DNA of 64,000 bases from positions 124,001-188,000 of the forward strand of contig CALUUI010000001.1 of the NCBI GenBank assembly GCA_944323925.1, in the 5' to 3' direction. The position numbers and the translations under genes are program-made. Below, one piece after another: positions 17,281 to 26,374 of this stretch. Under the pieces are notes generated by a model. It had not been told where the DNA came from, searched no databases, and saw only the letters and a program-made list of their open reading frames with translations. Position 1 is the stretch's first letter; each line of letters starts with the position of its first letter. This stretch comes from Candidatus Gastranaerophilales bacterium (lineage in GTDB: Bacteria > Cyanobacteriota > Vampirovibrionia > Gastranaerophilales > Gastranaerophilaceae).

Positions 17281-17311
17281 AAAAGGGGCTAATATTAGCC
17301 CCTTTTTTTAT
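17281..17311. terminator. Bidirectional rho-independent terminator
   Basis: AAAAGGGGCTAAT/ATTAGCCCCTTTT is a perfect 13-base inverted repeat with A and T runs on both sides. It sits between the converging EF-hand gene and the YkgJ-like gene and can serve both; the minus-strand stop lies at its right edge. Confidence 0.9.
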
Positions 17312-17700
17312 TTAAGATAAGAATTAAAATCCGGTTTTTCAATTTTAAATCCGCATCCATCGTGAAGTTTGCCGTAGAATCTTATGGATTTTGCGGGGTA
17401 GTTTTTACACATTTTCAGCCTTTTATTGTATACGCTGCAAAGTCCGTCTTTAGTAACATATTTGCAGGCAAAAATCAGATTTCCTAACTCATCTTTGCCT
17501 TTGATATAAAATCTTTTGTATGCGGGAAACAGAAATTGCATGATTTTAAAATCGGTTGGTGAGTATTTATCGACACTGTACATATAATTACAACATTTGC
17601 CGCATTTTTTACATTCTCCCGTTACCTTGTAATTAATTTTTTGTGGTACAAGATAGGAGAGTAATTCATTTTTTATTGAGAATAATAAGTCTAAAAACAT
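17308..17700 (-). CDS. YkgJ-family cysteine-cluster protein
   Basis: Protein of 130 aa with the cysteine cluster typical of the YkgJ/UPF0153 family: C-x-x-C-G-K-C-C near residue 30, then A-C-K-Y, G-L-C-S-V-Y and M-C-K-N-Y-P. Such clusters are thought to bind zinc or an iron-sulfur centre; the biochemical role of the family is not established. There is a hydrophobic N-terminal stretch but no clear signal peptide. It is transcribed opposite to its neighbours and diverges from the PBP1A gene with 63 bases between the starts. Confidence 0.88.
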   Translation of the reverse strand: MFLDLLFSIKNELLSYLVPQKINYKVTGECKKCGKCCNYMYSVDKYSPTDFKIMQFLFPAYKRFYIKGKDELGNLIFACKYVTKDGLCSVYNKRLKMCKNYPAKSIRFYGKLHDGCGFKIEKPDFNSYLK

Positions 17701-17726
17701 AAAAAGCTACCTACTTTTTTTTTATC

Positions 17727-17735
17727 TGGTAAAAT
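17727..17735 (+). promoter_or_regulatory. Extended -10 element for the PBP1A gene
   Basis: TGGTAAAAT is an extended -10 motif (TGn plus TAAAAT) 28 bases before the PBP1A start; no good -35 is seen. The same TGG-TAWAAT form appears upstream of pepA and pxpA in this window. Confidence 0.45.
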
Positions 17736-17763
17736 AATAGCATATAAATATAGAGGATATGTA

Positions 17764-19977
17764 ATGTATAAAATACCAAGGAATAAAAATGGCGGTCGTA
17801 AAAATACGCCAAATCCAATTTTTTCAATAATCACAAAGTTAGTGGTAATAGGATTTTCAATGCTGTTGGCAGGCATGATAGTGTTAAAGGTTTACTTGAT
17901 GACGTTGCCGCCGATAAAAAAATTGGAAAATCTTACTCCAAATATGGTTACGCAGTTCTATTCAGATGATGGAGTAGTAATAAAGACATTTACGGCTTTT
18001 TCAACCTCCAAGACTGATTTAAAAGATATACCAAAGCCCTTAATCCAAGCGTTAGTAGCAACGGAAGATAAGCATTTTTATTCTCATCCGGGTTATGATT
18101 TATTTGGGCTATCGCGTTCAATGGTAGCAAACGTGTTGGCAGGTCATGTAGTACAAGGTGCAAGTACTATAACTCAACAGTTATCAAGAATGTTATTTTT
18201 GAGTAATGAAAGAACATTAACAAGGAAAATAAAAGAGATAAAGATAGCTGCACAGATTGAAAAGACTATTGATAAAGATAAAATATTAGAATTATATTTG
18301 AATAATGTTTATTTAGGTTCTGGTGCTTATGGCGTAGAGGCGGCCGCAAAGATATATTTCAATAAGGAATTGAACCAATTAACCTTACCAGAAATGGCGT
18401 TAATTGCGGGGCTTCCTCAAGCGCCTTCAGTATATTCACCCTTTAATGATAAAGACTTGGCGATAAAAAGAAGAAACCAAGTTTTGGGAAGAATGTACAA
18501 AATGAAATATATTGACAAAGCGACCTATAATAAAGCAAAAGATGCAGAAGTTAAACTATCAGAGATTCCTTCGTTATATGCCTTAAATAAGGCTCCTTAT
18601 TTTTGTGATTATGTAATGCAGGAACTTAAGAAACTCGGATTTAGCGAAGAGGATATATCTAGCGGCGGATATAAAGTAATAACGACCTTGGATTATAAGA
18701 CGCAAATAAAAACTAATGAAGCAATAATAAAGAATATGAATGCTTGGGGGTTAAAATCAGATAAGAACCAGGCTGCGGCTTTTGTATTTTCGCCTAAAGA
18801 TGGTAGGATACTAGCTTATGCCGGAGGAAAAGATTATACAAAATCTCAATATGATAGAGTTACTCAGTCATTAAGACCTTGCGGTTCTGCGTTTAAGCCT
18901 TTTATATATGCTGCAGGGTTAGAAAAGGGTTATGGCCCGAACGATAGATTAGATGATTTGCCGTTTAAGGTTGGAAACTGGATTCCAAGAAATTACGGGA
19001 ATAAATATAGGGGCTCTATTCCAATTTATACAGCATTAATGATATCTTCGAACGTTTGTGCGGCGAGAATGATGGATATAGTAGGCGTAAGGAATGTAAT
19101 TCAACTTTCAAGAGTAATGGGTATAACAACTCCGATGCCTTATGACTATACGATATCATTAGGCTCTCATAGTGTTAAATTGTATGAAATGACAAGGGCG
19201 TATGGTATATTCGCAAATGGAGGTTACAAAGTTGAACCGTATGCAATAGAACGTATTGAAACATCATTGGGTAAAGTAATATATGAAGCGCCACAGACGA
19301 AGTCTGTCAAAGTATTAGATTATGATACAGTTTCGCAGATGACAGCTATGTTAAAAACAGTAATTCAGTTCGGAACAGGAACAGCTGCAAGAATAGGAAA
19401 ACCTGCAGCCGGTAAGACTGGAACAACTGACAATTATAAGGATGCCTGCTTTATTGGGTATACTCCGGATGTAGTTTGCGGAGTATGGGTAGGTAATGAT
19501 GATAATTCAAGAGGTTCTTTGACGGGAGGAACTGTTCCTGCATTAATCTGGAAAGATATAATGATGACAGCAACAGAACCATATGGAAATCACGATTTCG
19601 ATTATCCGCCTGTTGTGTTAGAGTCTTTTAAATCAGAGTCTATAAAACTAATAGCACCGGAAGATGCAAAGAAAAGTTTTGAAAAACCTAATGAAGCGCC
19701 TAAAATGGAAGTCCAGCAGTTAGAAATTCCAAAGGTAGAGGTTCCTAAAATAAATATAAATTTACCAAGTCTAAAAAAGAATGTAAATCAATCAGATTCC
19801 CCAGTTGGCAAACTACAACAACCAACATTGCCAAAACCGCAACCTGTTACCGCGCCAGTACCGGTAAAACAGAATAATACAATAGTATTACCTTCACCAA
19901 TGAATAATCAACCGCAAGCGGAAAGAGTTGAACAGAGGGCAAATACAAATTATATGGAGACAACAGAAAATGAATAA
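17764..19977 (+). CDS. Class A penicillin-binding protein (PBP1A type)
   Basis: Bifunctional peptidoglycan synthase anchored in the inner membrane and acting in the periplasm. A single N-terminal membrane helix (residues ~20-45) is followed by a GT51 glycosyltransferase domain with the catalytic Glu in A-T-E-D-K-H-F-Y and the Q-G-A-S-T-I-T-Q-Q motif. The transpeptidase domain has the nucleophile Ser in G-S-A-F-K-P-F, S-S-N and K-T-G-T. Length 737 aa is normal; the last ~100 residues are proline-rich and low-complexity. Its end overlaps the next gene by 8 bases. Class A PBPs of this domain order are called PBP1a or PonA; the precise orthologue is not resolved. Confidence 0.96.
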   Translation: MYKIPRNKNGGRKNTPNPIFSIITKLVVIGFSMLLAGMIVLKVYLMTLPPIKKLENLTPNMVTQFYSDDGVVIKTFTAFSTSKTDLKDIPKPLIQALVATEDKHFYSHPGYDLFGLSRSMVANVLAGHVVQGASTITQQLSRMLFLSNERTLTRKIKEIKIAAQIEKTIDKDKILELYLNNVYLGSGAYGVEAAAKIYFNKELNQLTLPEMALIAGLPQAPSVYSPFNDKDLAIKRRNQVLGRMYKMKYIDKATYNKAKDAEVKLSEIPSLYALNKAPYFCDYVMQELKKLGFSEEDISSGGYKVITTLDYKTQIKTNEAIIKNMNAWGLKSDKNQAAAFVFSPKDGRILAYAGGKDYTKSQYDRVTQSLRPCGSAFKPFIYAAGLEKGYGPNDRLDDLPFKVGNWIPRNYGNKYRGSIPIYTALMISSNVCAARMMDIVGVRNVIQLSRVMGITTPMPYDYTISLGSHSVKLYEMTRAYGIFANGGYKVEPYAIERIETSLGKVIYEAPQTKSVKVLDYDTVSQMTAMLKTVIQFGTGTAARIGKPAAGKTGTTDNYKDACFIGYTPDVVCGVWVGNDDNSRGSLTGGTVPALIWKDIMMTATEPYGNHDFDYPPVVLESFKSESIKLIAPEDAKKSFEKPNEAPKMEVQQLEIPKVEVPKININLPSLKKNVNQSDSPVGKLQQPTLPKPQPVTAPVPVKQNNTIVLPSPMNNQPQAERVEQRANTNYMETTENE

Positions 19978-20866
19978 TCAATTAGAGTTAATAAGAGAAT
20001 TATCTTCAGGTCTGAACGAGCATCAGCAGGCAAAATTATATAAAGCTGAAAGGATGTTGGATTATGAAGCTAACTTTGAACTTTCTTATAGTGATATTAA
20101 GAGTTTGACTCTAGGATTATCAATAATATCTGAATTTTATGATGTAAAGGCAGTAGTTTCTGTGAGAAACTCTCATATTTATGGAGCAGCATTAGCGCCG
20201 ACGTTAATTGAAGCGTATTCAAAAGTTATTGACTGTAATCCTATAGATGTTCAAAATTCAGTAATAGTTGTAAGCGAAAAAGTGGATAGCGATTTTTGTA
20301 AATCCTTAAACCAAAACAATTTAATAGCGGCACCGAGTTATACACAAAATGCGATTGATTATTTATCATCTCACGAGATACGTTATGTAAAAATAAATAC
20401 GTCGCTTGCCGAATATAAACAATATATAGCTGATAAGGTTACAATAACTCCTTTTGGAACAATAATAGAATCTCCAAATATGAAAGAGTTGACCAAAGAG
20501 AGTTTTAATGTTGTATCAAAAGCAAAACCGTCAGTAGAGCAGGTAGAAGATGCGGTATTTGCGTGGAAATTAGTTAAATATGCAAAATCTAATGCGGTTG
20601 TAATAACAAAAGAATTTAAAACAACAGCAGTGATACAGGGTGTCCATTCGTCATCTTTAGAATTGGCGTTGGATTATTCTTGTGATTCATCAAAAGATGC
20701 GGTTATGGCAATAGATGGTGATGTGACGTTACATGATATAAACGTTGCCGCGCAAGGACGTATAGCTGTTATTATTCTACCTCGAGCAAGCAAAGAAATT
20801 ATTAATTTAGCGGATAAATATAATATTGTGCTAATATCAACAGGGTTTACAAATTTCTTGGATTAA
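19970..20866 (+). CDS. PurH C-terminal (AICAR transformylase)-like protein, probably non-catalytic
   Basis: The C-terminal half resembles the AICAR formyltransferase domain of PurH: F-A-W-K-L-V-K-Y-A-K-S-N-A-V-V, D-A-V-M-A-I-D-G-D, a late I-I-L-P, and a final I-S-T-G-F-T-N-F. The first half also follows the domain layout (L-S-Y-S-D-I, then E-F-Y-D-V-K-A-V-V). However, the active-site segment of PurH, K-H-x-N-P-C-G, is replaced by V-R-N-S-H-I-Y-G, losing the Lys-His pair, and no IMP cyclohydrolase domain is present. At 298 aa it is far shorter than PurH. The ATG at 19970 is preferred over the in-frame 19928 start, which lies deeper inside the PBP gene. The function is unknown; nucleotide or folate sensing is conceivable. 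Confidence 0.72.
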   Translation: MNNQLELIRELSSGLNEHQQAKLYKAERMLDYEANFELSYSDIKSLTLGLSIISEFYDVKAVVSVRNSHIYGAALAPTLIEAYSKVIDCNPIDVQNSVIVVSEKVDSDFCKSLNQNNLIAAPSYTQNAIDYLSSHEIRYVKINTSLAEYKQYIADKVTITPFGTIIESPNMKELTKESFNVVSKAKPSVEQVEDAVFAWKLVKYAKSNAVVITKEFKTTAVIQGVHSSSLELALDYSCDSSKDAVMAIDGDVTLHDINVAAQGRIAVIILPRASKEIINLADKYNIVLISTGFTNFLD

Positions 20867-23157
20867 GCGTCAACATCAATAGGTGATTTCTGAATAGCAT
20901 CGATCGCTTCACGAGCAGTGAAAGCGATGTCTTCCGGAATACCTTGAATAGTGCAGAATTGTCTTAGAACATCAATAACCCTTTTGAAAGCTCTAACCAA
21001 ATCACCTTCACTTACGTTTGATTGGTCGACTATATCATCCCATTCTGCTCCGTTTACCCACATCTCGATTAATACTGAGAAGTATGGATTGACGTACATT
21101 TGGTCTTCAATGAAGTATTTTCTTTGAATTTTATCAAGGTTTTTGCGGATATCTTTAATTCTATTGATAGCTTTTTTGACTGGTCTTGTAAACGGTAGGT
21201 AAGGAATATCAAGATTTCTCATATCTTCTGTTGTAATAGCACAAACGACAGCTGCCAGTTCCGCAGGAGTAAGTCCTTCATAAACATTTTCAAAAATTGT
21301 TTGAGCAAGAAATAATTCATTTTCCGAACGTAGTTGAGAAATTATAATTCCTTTTTCTGTCGGGTAATCATCTTTAATATATCCGTATTCTTTTAAAACA
21401 TCCCTGTGGGCAAGGAATATATTCCAGAAAATATCTCTTTTTCGCTCTATCTCTTTGTTAAGATTATTCTGTTTGTTTTGATACCTTTCAAGGATTTCAA
21501 TACACTTCATATGTTTCTTAAAGAGTTTACAAGTATCGCAAGGTAGTGCATGCATTTGATGAAGTAAACTTTTAGTTTGCTTTTCAAATTCAAAGAATTC
21601 TTCAGAAAGCTCCCTGTGTTTTTTCTGCTCTTGCTTTCTAATAGTTTTAAGAGTTTGTCTGTTGGAAACATATTCAATTCGAATTTTATTATACTTGATT
21701 AACTCTTCATTAGAGAGTTTATGCGGGCAGTTAAAAGATTTGCATTCAGAAATTTTTTCTTCATTCAGCTCTTTAACAGCCAAAAGCGGAGATAATCTTG
21801 AGCCTGCTGAGTAGTATCCAAAACTTTTTAAAATAAGCTCTTTTGCTTCATCAACACTAAATCTTTGTAAGAGGTTAAGAACCATAGAGTAGCTAGGAGA
21901 AAACCTGCTTTCAAGTGGATTTGCATCGCTTAAAACAAGTTCAGCCACTTCTTCCGGAGATTGGAAAGGTGTTCCTATGATTGTGACATAACCGACTTCA
22001 TCCATCCCCCTTCTTCCTGCTCTGCCAGACATTTGAAGAAATTCACTTGGTGTCAATGTTCTGTGTCCTGAATCTGTTCGCTTACTAATAGAGCTTATAA
22101 CCGTTGAACGAGCAGGCATGTTGATACCTGCAGCAAGCGTTTCAGTCGCAAATACTACTTTAATGAGTCCTTCTTGAAATAATTTTTCTACAAGTACTTT
22201 CCACCCAGGAAGTAATCCCGCATGGTGAGATGCCACTCCAGCTAAAAGATATTCAATGTGTTTGTTCTTGTAAAGATAAGGGTTTTCTGCTATATATTCA
22301 TCAATGATTTCTCGGATTCTTCTTTGCTCTTCTTTTGTAACAAGAGATAAAGAAATACATTTTTCCATTTGTTCATCACATTTTTTTCTGGAAAAAGTGA
22401 AGTAAATAGCCGGTAGCATGTTCTTTTCGTGTAGATTTCTTACAACATCTTTAACAACACTTCTTTGAGAAATTTTGCCGTGTTTAAAATTTCTTTTTTC
22501 CGGTTTAATTTTTTTGTTTAGCCTTCCCCCAGGAGCAAATAGCGGTAAAATAGTATTGGGTTGCGATGAGTCAAAATAGAAAAATTTTAACGGAACAGGT
22601 CTAAAATCTGTATTTACCAGTTCTGTTTTTGAATGAACGGTATTAATCCACCCTGTAAGTTCGTCAGCATTAGCAACAGTTGCAGAAAGAGCAATGATTT
22701 GGACGTTTGTTGGACAGTAGATAATACTTTCTTCCCAAACGGTTCCTCTCTGCTCATCGTTCATATAATGAACTTCATCTAGAACAACATATTTAACCTC
22801 TTTTAAATTGTCACTGACAGAACCAAAATTTGTACCATAAAGCATATTTCTAAAAACTTCAGTTGTCATAACAACAATTTGTGCAGAACGATTATATGAA
22901 GTGTCACCTGTTAAAAGTCCGACTTTTTCAGCACCGTATTTTCTTGAAAAATCATTATATTTTTGGTTAGAAAGAGCCTTGAGCGGAGTTGTGTAAAAGA
23001 CTCGTTTATTATTCTTTAAAGCACAATGAATAGCGTGTTCTGCAATAACAGTTTTACCAGCGCCTGTAGGAGCGCAAACTACAACACTTTTTCCGTCAGA
23101 AATATAATCACATGCCTCTTTTTGAAAATCATCCAGCTCAAAGGGGAAATCGTACAT
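20863..23157 (-). CDS. Ski2-like DEAD/DEAH-box RNA helicase
   Basis: Superfamily 2 helicase of 764 aa related to the Ski2/Mtr4 group, widespread in Cyanobacteria and Actinobacteria. It shows F-x-x-D-x-F-Q near the N-terminus, Walker A A-P-T-G-A-G-K-T, motif Ia T-P-L-K-A-L, motif II D-E-V-H-Y-M, S-A-T, motif V E-T-L-A-A-G-I-N-M-P and motif VI Q-M-S-G-R-A-G-R-R-G. The C-terminal part has a coiled coil and a winged-helix/DSHCT-like region. A role in RNA processing or turnover is inferred. It converges on the PurH-like gene with a 4-base overlap of the stops. TATAAT on the minus strand (23185-23180) and GGAG before the start support its own promoter. Confidence 0.93.
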   Translation of the reverse strand: MYDFPFELDDFQKEACDYISDGKSVVVCAPTGAGKTVIAEHAIHCALKNNKRVFYTTPLKALSNQKYNDFSRKYGAEKVGLLTGDTSYNRSAQIVVMTTEVFRNMLYGTNFGSVSDNLKEVKYVVLDEVHYMNDEQRGTVWEESIIYCPTNVQIIALSATVANADELTGWINTVHSKTELVNTDFRPVPLKFFYFDSSQPNTILPLFAPGGRLNKKIKPEKRNFKHGKISQRSVVKDVVRNLHEKNMLPAIYFTFSRKKCDEQMEKCISLSLVTKEEQRRIREIIDEYIAENPYLYKNKHIEYLLAGVASHHAGLLPGWKVLVEKLFQEGLIKVVFATETLAAGINMPARSTVISSISKRTDSGHRTLTPSEFLQMSGRAGRRGMDEVGYVTIIGTPFQSPEEVAELVLSDANPLESRFSPSYSMVLNLLQRFSVDEAKELILKSFGYYSAGSRLSPLLAVKELNEEKISECKSFNCPHKLSNEELIKYNKIRIEYVSNRQTLKTIRKQEQKKHRELSEEFFEFEKQTKSLLHQMHALPCDTCKLFKKHMKCIEILERYQNKQNNLNKEIERKRDIFWNIFLAHRDVLKEYGYIKDDYPTEKGIIISQLRSENELFLAQTIFENVYEGLTPAELAAVVCAITTEDMRNLDIPYLPFTRPVKKAINRIKDIRKNLDKIQRKYFIEDQMYVNPYFSVLIEMWVNGAEWDDIVDQSNVSEGDLVRAFKRVIDVLRQFCTIQGIPEDIAFTAREAIDAIQKSPIDVDA

Positions 23158-23343
23158 AAAAACTCCTATTCTTAATAATATTATACAATAATTCTTTAAT
23201 AATTATTAGTATTTTTAAAATAGAAATAAAAATATTAAGAATTGTAAATTTTGATAAAAAAAATAGCAATAAAATAATAGTTAATACATTTTATATAAGT
23301 ACATAGGTTAGTGTTTAATATTATATCAACTGGAGGTAAAAAT

Positions 23344-23787
23344 ATGGTTGAAGGTGTTGGTTATAGAAATTATGGAGTAAACGTAGCTCCGGAACCGACT
23401 GTAGATGCAAAGGCAAATTATCGAGCACAAGAGCCGCCTGTAGGAACAGCAAATTTTGAAGGTAGAAAGGATTATGATTCTTTTGAAAAGAAAGAGTCGC
23501 ATACCGGAAGAAATATTGCAATCGGAACAGGTGTTGGTCTTGCAGCATTGTATACAGTCGCAGCTCTTTTAGGTAGAGGAAAAGGATTAAAGGTGTTTGG
23601 AAAAACGTTTGGTAAGTTTACAGGTGAGAACTTAAACAAATTCCAAAAAGTTGCAAATACTTGTATCGATGGGGCATATACTTCTGCTAAGTTTGTTAAA
23701 AAATACACTTATGATTTAGTAGCAAATATGTTTAAAGGTAAAAAAGGCGGCGGCACCGGTCCATCAGACGGTACTGCAGGTGCGTAA
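23344..23787 (+). CDS. Small single-pass membrane protein with N-F-E-G-R-K motif
   Basis: Predicted 147-residue protein of no recognised family. It starts at ATG 23344, with a strong GGAGG eight bases upstream; an in-frame ATG at 23311 lacks such a site. The first 50 residues are polar, with T-A-N-F-E-G-R-K at 35-42, similar to the N-F-T-G-K motif in the 54-61 kb cluster. A glycine/alanine-rich hydrophobic segment (I-A-I-G-T-G-V-G-L-A-A-L-Y-T-V-A-A-L-L, ~residues 60-80) is likely one membrane helix. The C-terminus is basic and ends in G-K-K-G-G-G-T-G. It has its own terminator and stands alone between the helicase and prs. Confidence 0.7.
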   Translation: MVEGVGYRNYGVNVAPEPTVDAKANYRAQEPPVGTANFEGRKDYDSFEKKESHTGRNIAIGTGVGLAALYTVAALLGRGKGLKVFGKTFGKFTGENLNKFQKVANTCIDGAYTSAKFVKKYTYDLVANMFKGKKGGGTGPSDGTAGA

Positions 23788-23814
23788 AGCATATAAAAAT
23801 TAATTAGAAAAAAG

Positions 23815-23842
23815 AGGGCTGATAAGAAAATCAGCCCTTCTT
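23815..23842 (+). terminator. Rho-independent terminator
   Basis: GGGCTGAT and ATCAGCCC form an 8-base stem with a short A-rich loop, preceded by an A run and followed by TTCTTAATTTTT. It lies about 28 bases after the small membrane-protein gene. Confidence 0.85.
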
Positions 23843-23923
23843 AATTTTTCTTAAAGAATACTGTAAAAAATAAATATTTTTTATTATTATGTATATATCA
23901 CAAATCGTATGAAAGGATTAAAA

Positions 23924-24934
23924 ATGGTTCTTGAACTCTCTTATCCTCAACTTGAAAAAGCAGTGAATCCAACACATGATATCAAGTTATTTGCAGGACG
24001 GTCAAACCCAAAATTGGCACAAGAAATTGCTGATTATTTAGGTACGACTGTTGGTCCAATGGTTGTTAAAAATTTTGCAGATGGTGAAATTTATGTTCAA
24101 GTAAAGGAAAGTGTAAGAGGGGATGATGTATTTATCATTCAGCCTTTATGTAATCCGGTGAACGAGAATTTAATGGAATTATTAATAATAATAGATGCTT
24201 TTAAGCGCGCAAGTGCAAAAAGTATAACGGCAGTAATTCCATATTATGGATACGCAAGACAAGACCGTAAAACATCCGGAAGAGAAGCAATAACAGCAAA
24301 ACTGGTAGCTGATTTGTTAACAACAGCGGGTACTGATAGAGTTTTGGCAATGGATTTGCATACTGGTCAAATTCAAGGATTCTTTAATATTCTTGTAGAC
24401 CATATTTTTGCGACTCCAATATTGGTAGATTATATAAAAAGTTTAAATATAAACCCTGAAGATATGGTTGCAGTAAGTCCTGATACAGGTGGTGTACAGA
24501 GAACAAGACAATTCGCAAAGAAAATAGATTGTCCTCTTGCAATAATTGATAAGCGTCGAGATAAGCATAATGAAGCAATCGCATCACACGTTATAGGTGA
24601 TGTAGACGGAAAAGTATGTATAATGTTTGATGACATGATAGATACAGCCGGAACGATATGTGAGGCTGCTAAGCTATTAAAAACAAAAGGTGCAAAACAA
24701 GTATATGTATGTGCGTCACACGCAATTTTCTCAGGTCCTGCAATTGAAAGATTGAAAAATGCACCAATAGAATTATGTATAGTAACAAATTCAATACCTT
24801 GGGAAAAAGAAAAATTACCTGAAAATGTAGTACAACTTTCAGTAGCTCCTCTTTTAGGTCAAGCAATTTCAAGAATTCATGATGAAGAATCTGTAAGTTC
24901 TTTATTTGGCTTTGAAAAAGAAATGAAAGTTTAA
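23924..24934 (+). CDS. prs: Ribose-phosphate pyrophosphokinase
   Basis: Synthesises PRPP from ribose-5-phosphate and ATP for nucleotide, histidine and NAD biosynthesis. The N-terminal F-A-G-R-S-N-P-K-L-A, the catalytic-loop Y-G-Y-A-R-Q-D-R-K and the PRPP-binding D-D-M-I-D-T-A-G-T are all present. From the ATG at 23924 the protein is 336 aa. That start is chosen because AAAGGA lies 6 bases upstream; the ATG at 23909 would place this ribosome-binding site inside the coding region. surE follows 72 bases later with a separate promoter candidate. Confidence 0.96.
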   Translation: MVLELSYPQLEKAVNPTHDIKLFAGRSNPKLAQEIADYLGTTVGPMVVKNFADGEIYVQVKESVRGDDVFIIQPLCNPVNENLMELLIIIDAFKRASAKSITAVIPYYGYARQDRKTSGREAITAKLVADLLTTAGTDRVLAMDLHTGQIQGFFNILVDHIFATPILVDYIKSLNINPEDMVAVSPDTGGVQRTRQFAKKIDCPLAIIDKRRDKHNEAIASHVIGDVDGKVCIMFDDMIDTAGTICEAAKLLKTKGAKQVYVCASHAIFSGPAIERLKNAPIELCIVTNSIPWEKEKLPENVVQLSVAPLLGQAISRIHDEESVSSLFGFEKEMKV

Positions 24935-24944
24935 ATTATATTTT

Positions 24945-24973
24945 GTTACAAAATCTAAAAAATGTGGTACTAT
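24945..24973 (+). promoter_or_regulatory. Candidate surE promoter
   Basis: GTTACA (24945-24950), 17 bases and TACTAT (24968-24973) preceded by TGG give a plausible extended -10 promoter 33 bases before surE. A TATAAT at 24973-24978 overlaps it and could serve instead. Confidence 0.4.
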
Positions 24974-25006
24974 ATAATTAGTGGATATTATATAGGATGT
25001 AAGCAT

Positions 25007-25807
25007 ATGAAGATTTTGATTTCAAATGACGATGGTATTTTAGCAAATGGTATTAGGGCATTAGCAGAGGCTCTTAGTTTAAAGCATGATGTATACATAG
25101 TAGCGCCTGATAGAGAAAGAAGTGCTGCAGGTCATTCATTAACACTACATACTCCATTACGAGTAGAGGAAGTAGATGCAAAATACGGCACAAAACGTTG
25201 TTGGATGACAACAGGTACTCCAGGTGACTGTGTAAAAATAGCTTTAAACGCAATATTATCACCGGAAGAAATGCCAGATTTAGTTATTTCAGGGATAAAC
25301 CACGGTCCTAATTTAGGAGCAGATGTTTTATATTCAGGAACTGTAAGCTGTGCAATGGAAGGTGCAATGATGGGGTTTCCAAGTATTGCGACCTCATTAG
25401 CAAGTATGAGAAATGAATATGAAGATTTTAAAGTTTCCGCGGCTTGTATAGCAGCGTTCGTGGATAAGTTGGATCCCAAAATAATACCTCCAAAAACTAT
25501 TTTAAATATAAATGTTCCAGGGTTGGATTTGGAAGATATTGGTGGTATTGCAATCACAGAATTAGGTAAACGAATGTTTACAGATGCGTATGAAAAACGA
25601 GTTGATCCAAGAGGCAAGGTATATTATTGGATGGCGGGTGAACTAATAAATGAACCGGAAGATGCAAATACTGATATATCAGCAGTAAGAAGTAATAAAA
25701 TTTCGGTTACACCTATAACCTTTGAAATGACAAATGTTGATGTGATGAATCAATTAAATGTGAATATATGTAATGATGAATTTTGTAATTGGTTTCATCA
25801 CAAATAA
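25007..25807 (+). CDS. surE: 5'/3'-nucleotidase SurE
   Basis: Metal-dependent nucleoside monophosphate phosphatase of the SurE family. The N-terminal I-L-I-S-N-D-D-G-I-L-A-N-G supplies the metal-binding Asp pair, followed by A-P-D-R-E-R-S-A-A-G-H-S and the S-G-I-N-H-G-P-N-L-G-A-D-V-L-Y-S-G-T-V block. Length from the ATG at 25007 is 266 aa, normal for the family; the upstream in-frame start at 24962 would add a spurious hydrophobic leader. A terminator follows. Confidence 0.96.
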   Translation: MKILISNDDGILANGIRALAEALSLKHDVYIVAPDRERSAAGHSLTLHTPLRVEEVDAKYGTKRCWMTTGTPGDCVKIALNAILSPEEMPDLVISGINHGPNLGADVLYSGTVSCAMEGAMMGFPSIATSLASMRNEYEDFKVSAACIAAFVDKLDPKIIPPKTILNINVPGLDLEDIGGIAITELGKRMFTDAYEKRVDPRGKVYYWMAGELINEPEDANTDISAVRSNKISVTPITFEMTNVDVMNQLNVNICNDEFCNWFHHK

Positions 25808-25826
25808 AGATAAGAATAACGTGATT

Positions 25827-25858
25827 AAATCCCTCAACTTTATTGTTGAGGGATTTAG
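25827..25858 (+). terminator. Rho-independent terminator after surE
   Basis: AAATCCCTCAAC pairs with GTTGAGGGATTT around a 6-base loop, 20 bases after the surE stop. It cleanly separates surE from the ribosomal operon. Confidence 0.85.
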
Positions 25859-26054
25859 TTATGGATATTAAGCGCAAATGATTGTTTTAATAATAATAAA
25901 AAAATAGAATTATGAAGAAATATTAAGAAAAAAAGAGCAAAGCAGGAAATATATTGAGCTAGGGAGAGAGCATAAAAGCGGGAATGTGTGCGAATAATAT
26001 AAAAACAATCAGTAATAAAATAAAGAAATAAAAAACAAAAAAGCTGAAAAATGC
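25859..26054. other. A-rich non-coding stretch before the ribosomal operon
   Basis: About 200 bases of purine- and A-rich sequence with stops in all frames at short intervals. I see no convincing gene, hairpin or repeat here. The first recognisable element is the promoter at 26055. Confidence 0.5.
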
Positions 26055-26082
26055 TTGCATTTTGAATTTTAGCGGATATGAT
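26055..26082 (+). promoter_or_regulatory. Sigma-70-type promoter of the infA-rpsI operon
   Basis: TTGCAT (26055-26060), 16 bases and TATGAT (26077-26082) lie 50 bases before infA. Transcription would begin near 26089. This is the only good promoter candidate between the surE terminator and infA. Confidence 0.6.
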
Positions 26083-26132
26083 AAGAATAGCGTTTTATGA
26101 ACGTAAGTTGATAGCCGAAAAAAGAGGACGAT

Positions 26133-26348
26133 ATGTCAAAAGACGTCATAGAAATAGAAGGAACGATTCTGGAAGCTATGCCAAATGCAATGTTCCGAGT
26201 GGAATTAGAAAATGGGCATGAGATATTGGCACACATATCCGGGAAGATACGAAAGAATTTTATAAGAATATTACCAGGCGATAAGGTAAAGGTAGAGATG
26301 ACACCATACGATTTATCAAAGGGTAGGATAACATTCAGATTAAAGTAG
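26133..26348 (+). CDS. infA: Translation initiation factor IF-1
   Basis: Complete 71-residue IF-1, an S1/OB-fold protein that occupies the ribosomal A site during initiation. [17 protein letters not shown][12 protein letters not shown] and [11 protein letters not shown] are classical. It is the first gene of the operon here, behind its own promoter, instead of following secY-adk as in many bacteria. AGAGGA precedes the start. Confidence 0.98.
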   Translation: MSKDVIEIEGTILEAMPNAMFRVELENGHEILAHISGKIRKNFIRILPGDKVKVEMTPYDLSKGRITFRLK

Positions 26349-26374
26349 AACAGGTAAAATAAAGGAATAGAAAA

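Noticed and set aside
17563-17575. GTCGATAA on the minus strand inside the YkgJ-like gene
   Set aside because: No TAAA-type -35 element lies 11 bases away and it is inside coding sequence with no downstream gene.
25132-25617. 161-codon minus-strand frame inside surE
   Set aside because: It is fully antisense to a strongly conserved gene and encodes no recognisable motif.
25859-26054. Possible small RNA or gene in the A-rich stretch before infA
   Set aside because: No stem-loop, promoter pair or open frame of useful length is visible.
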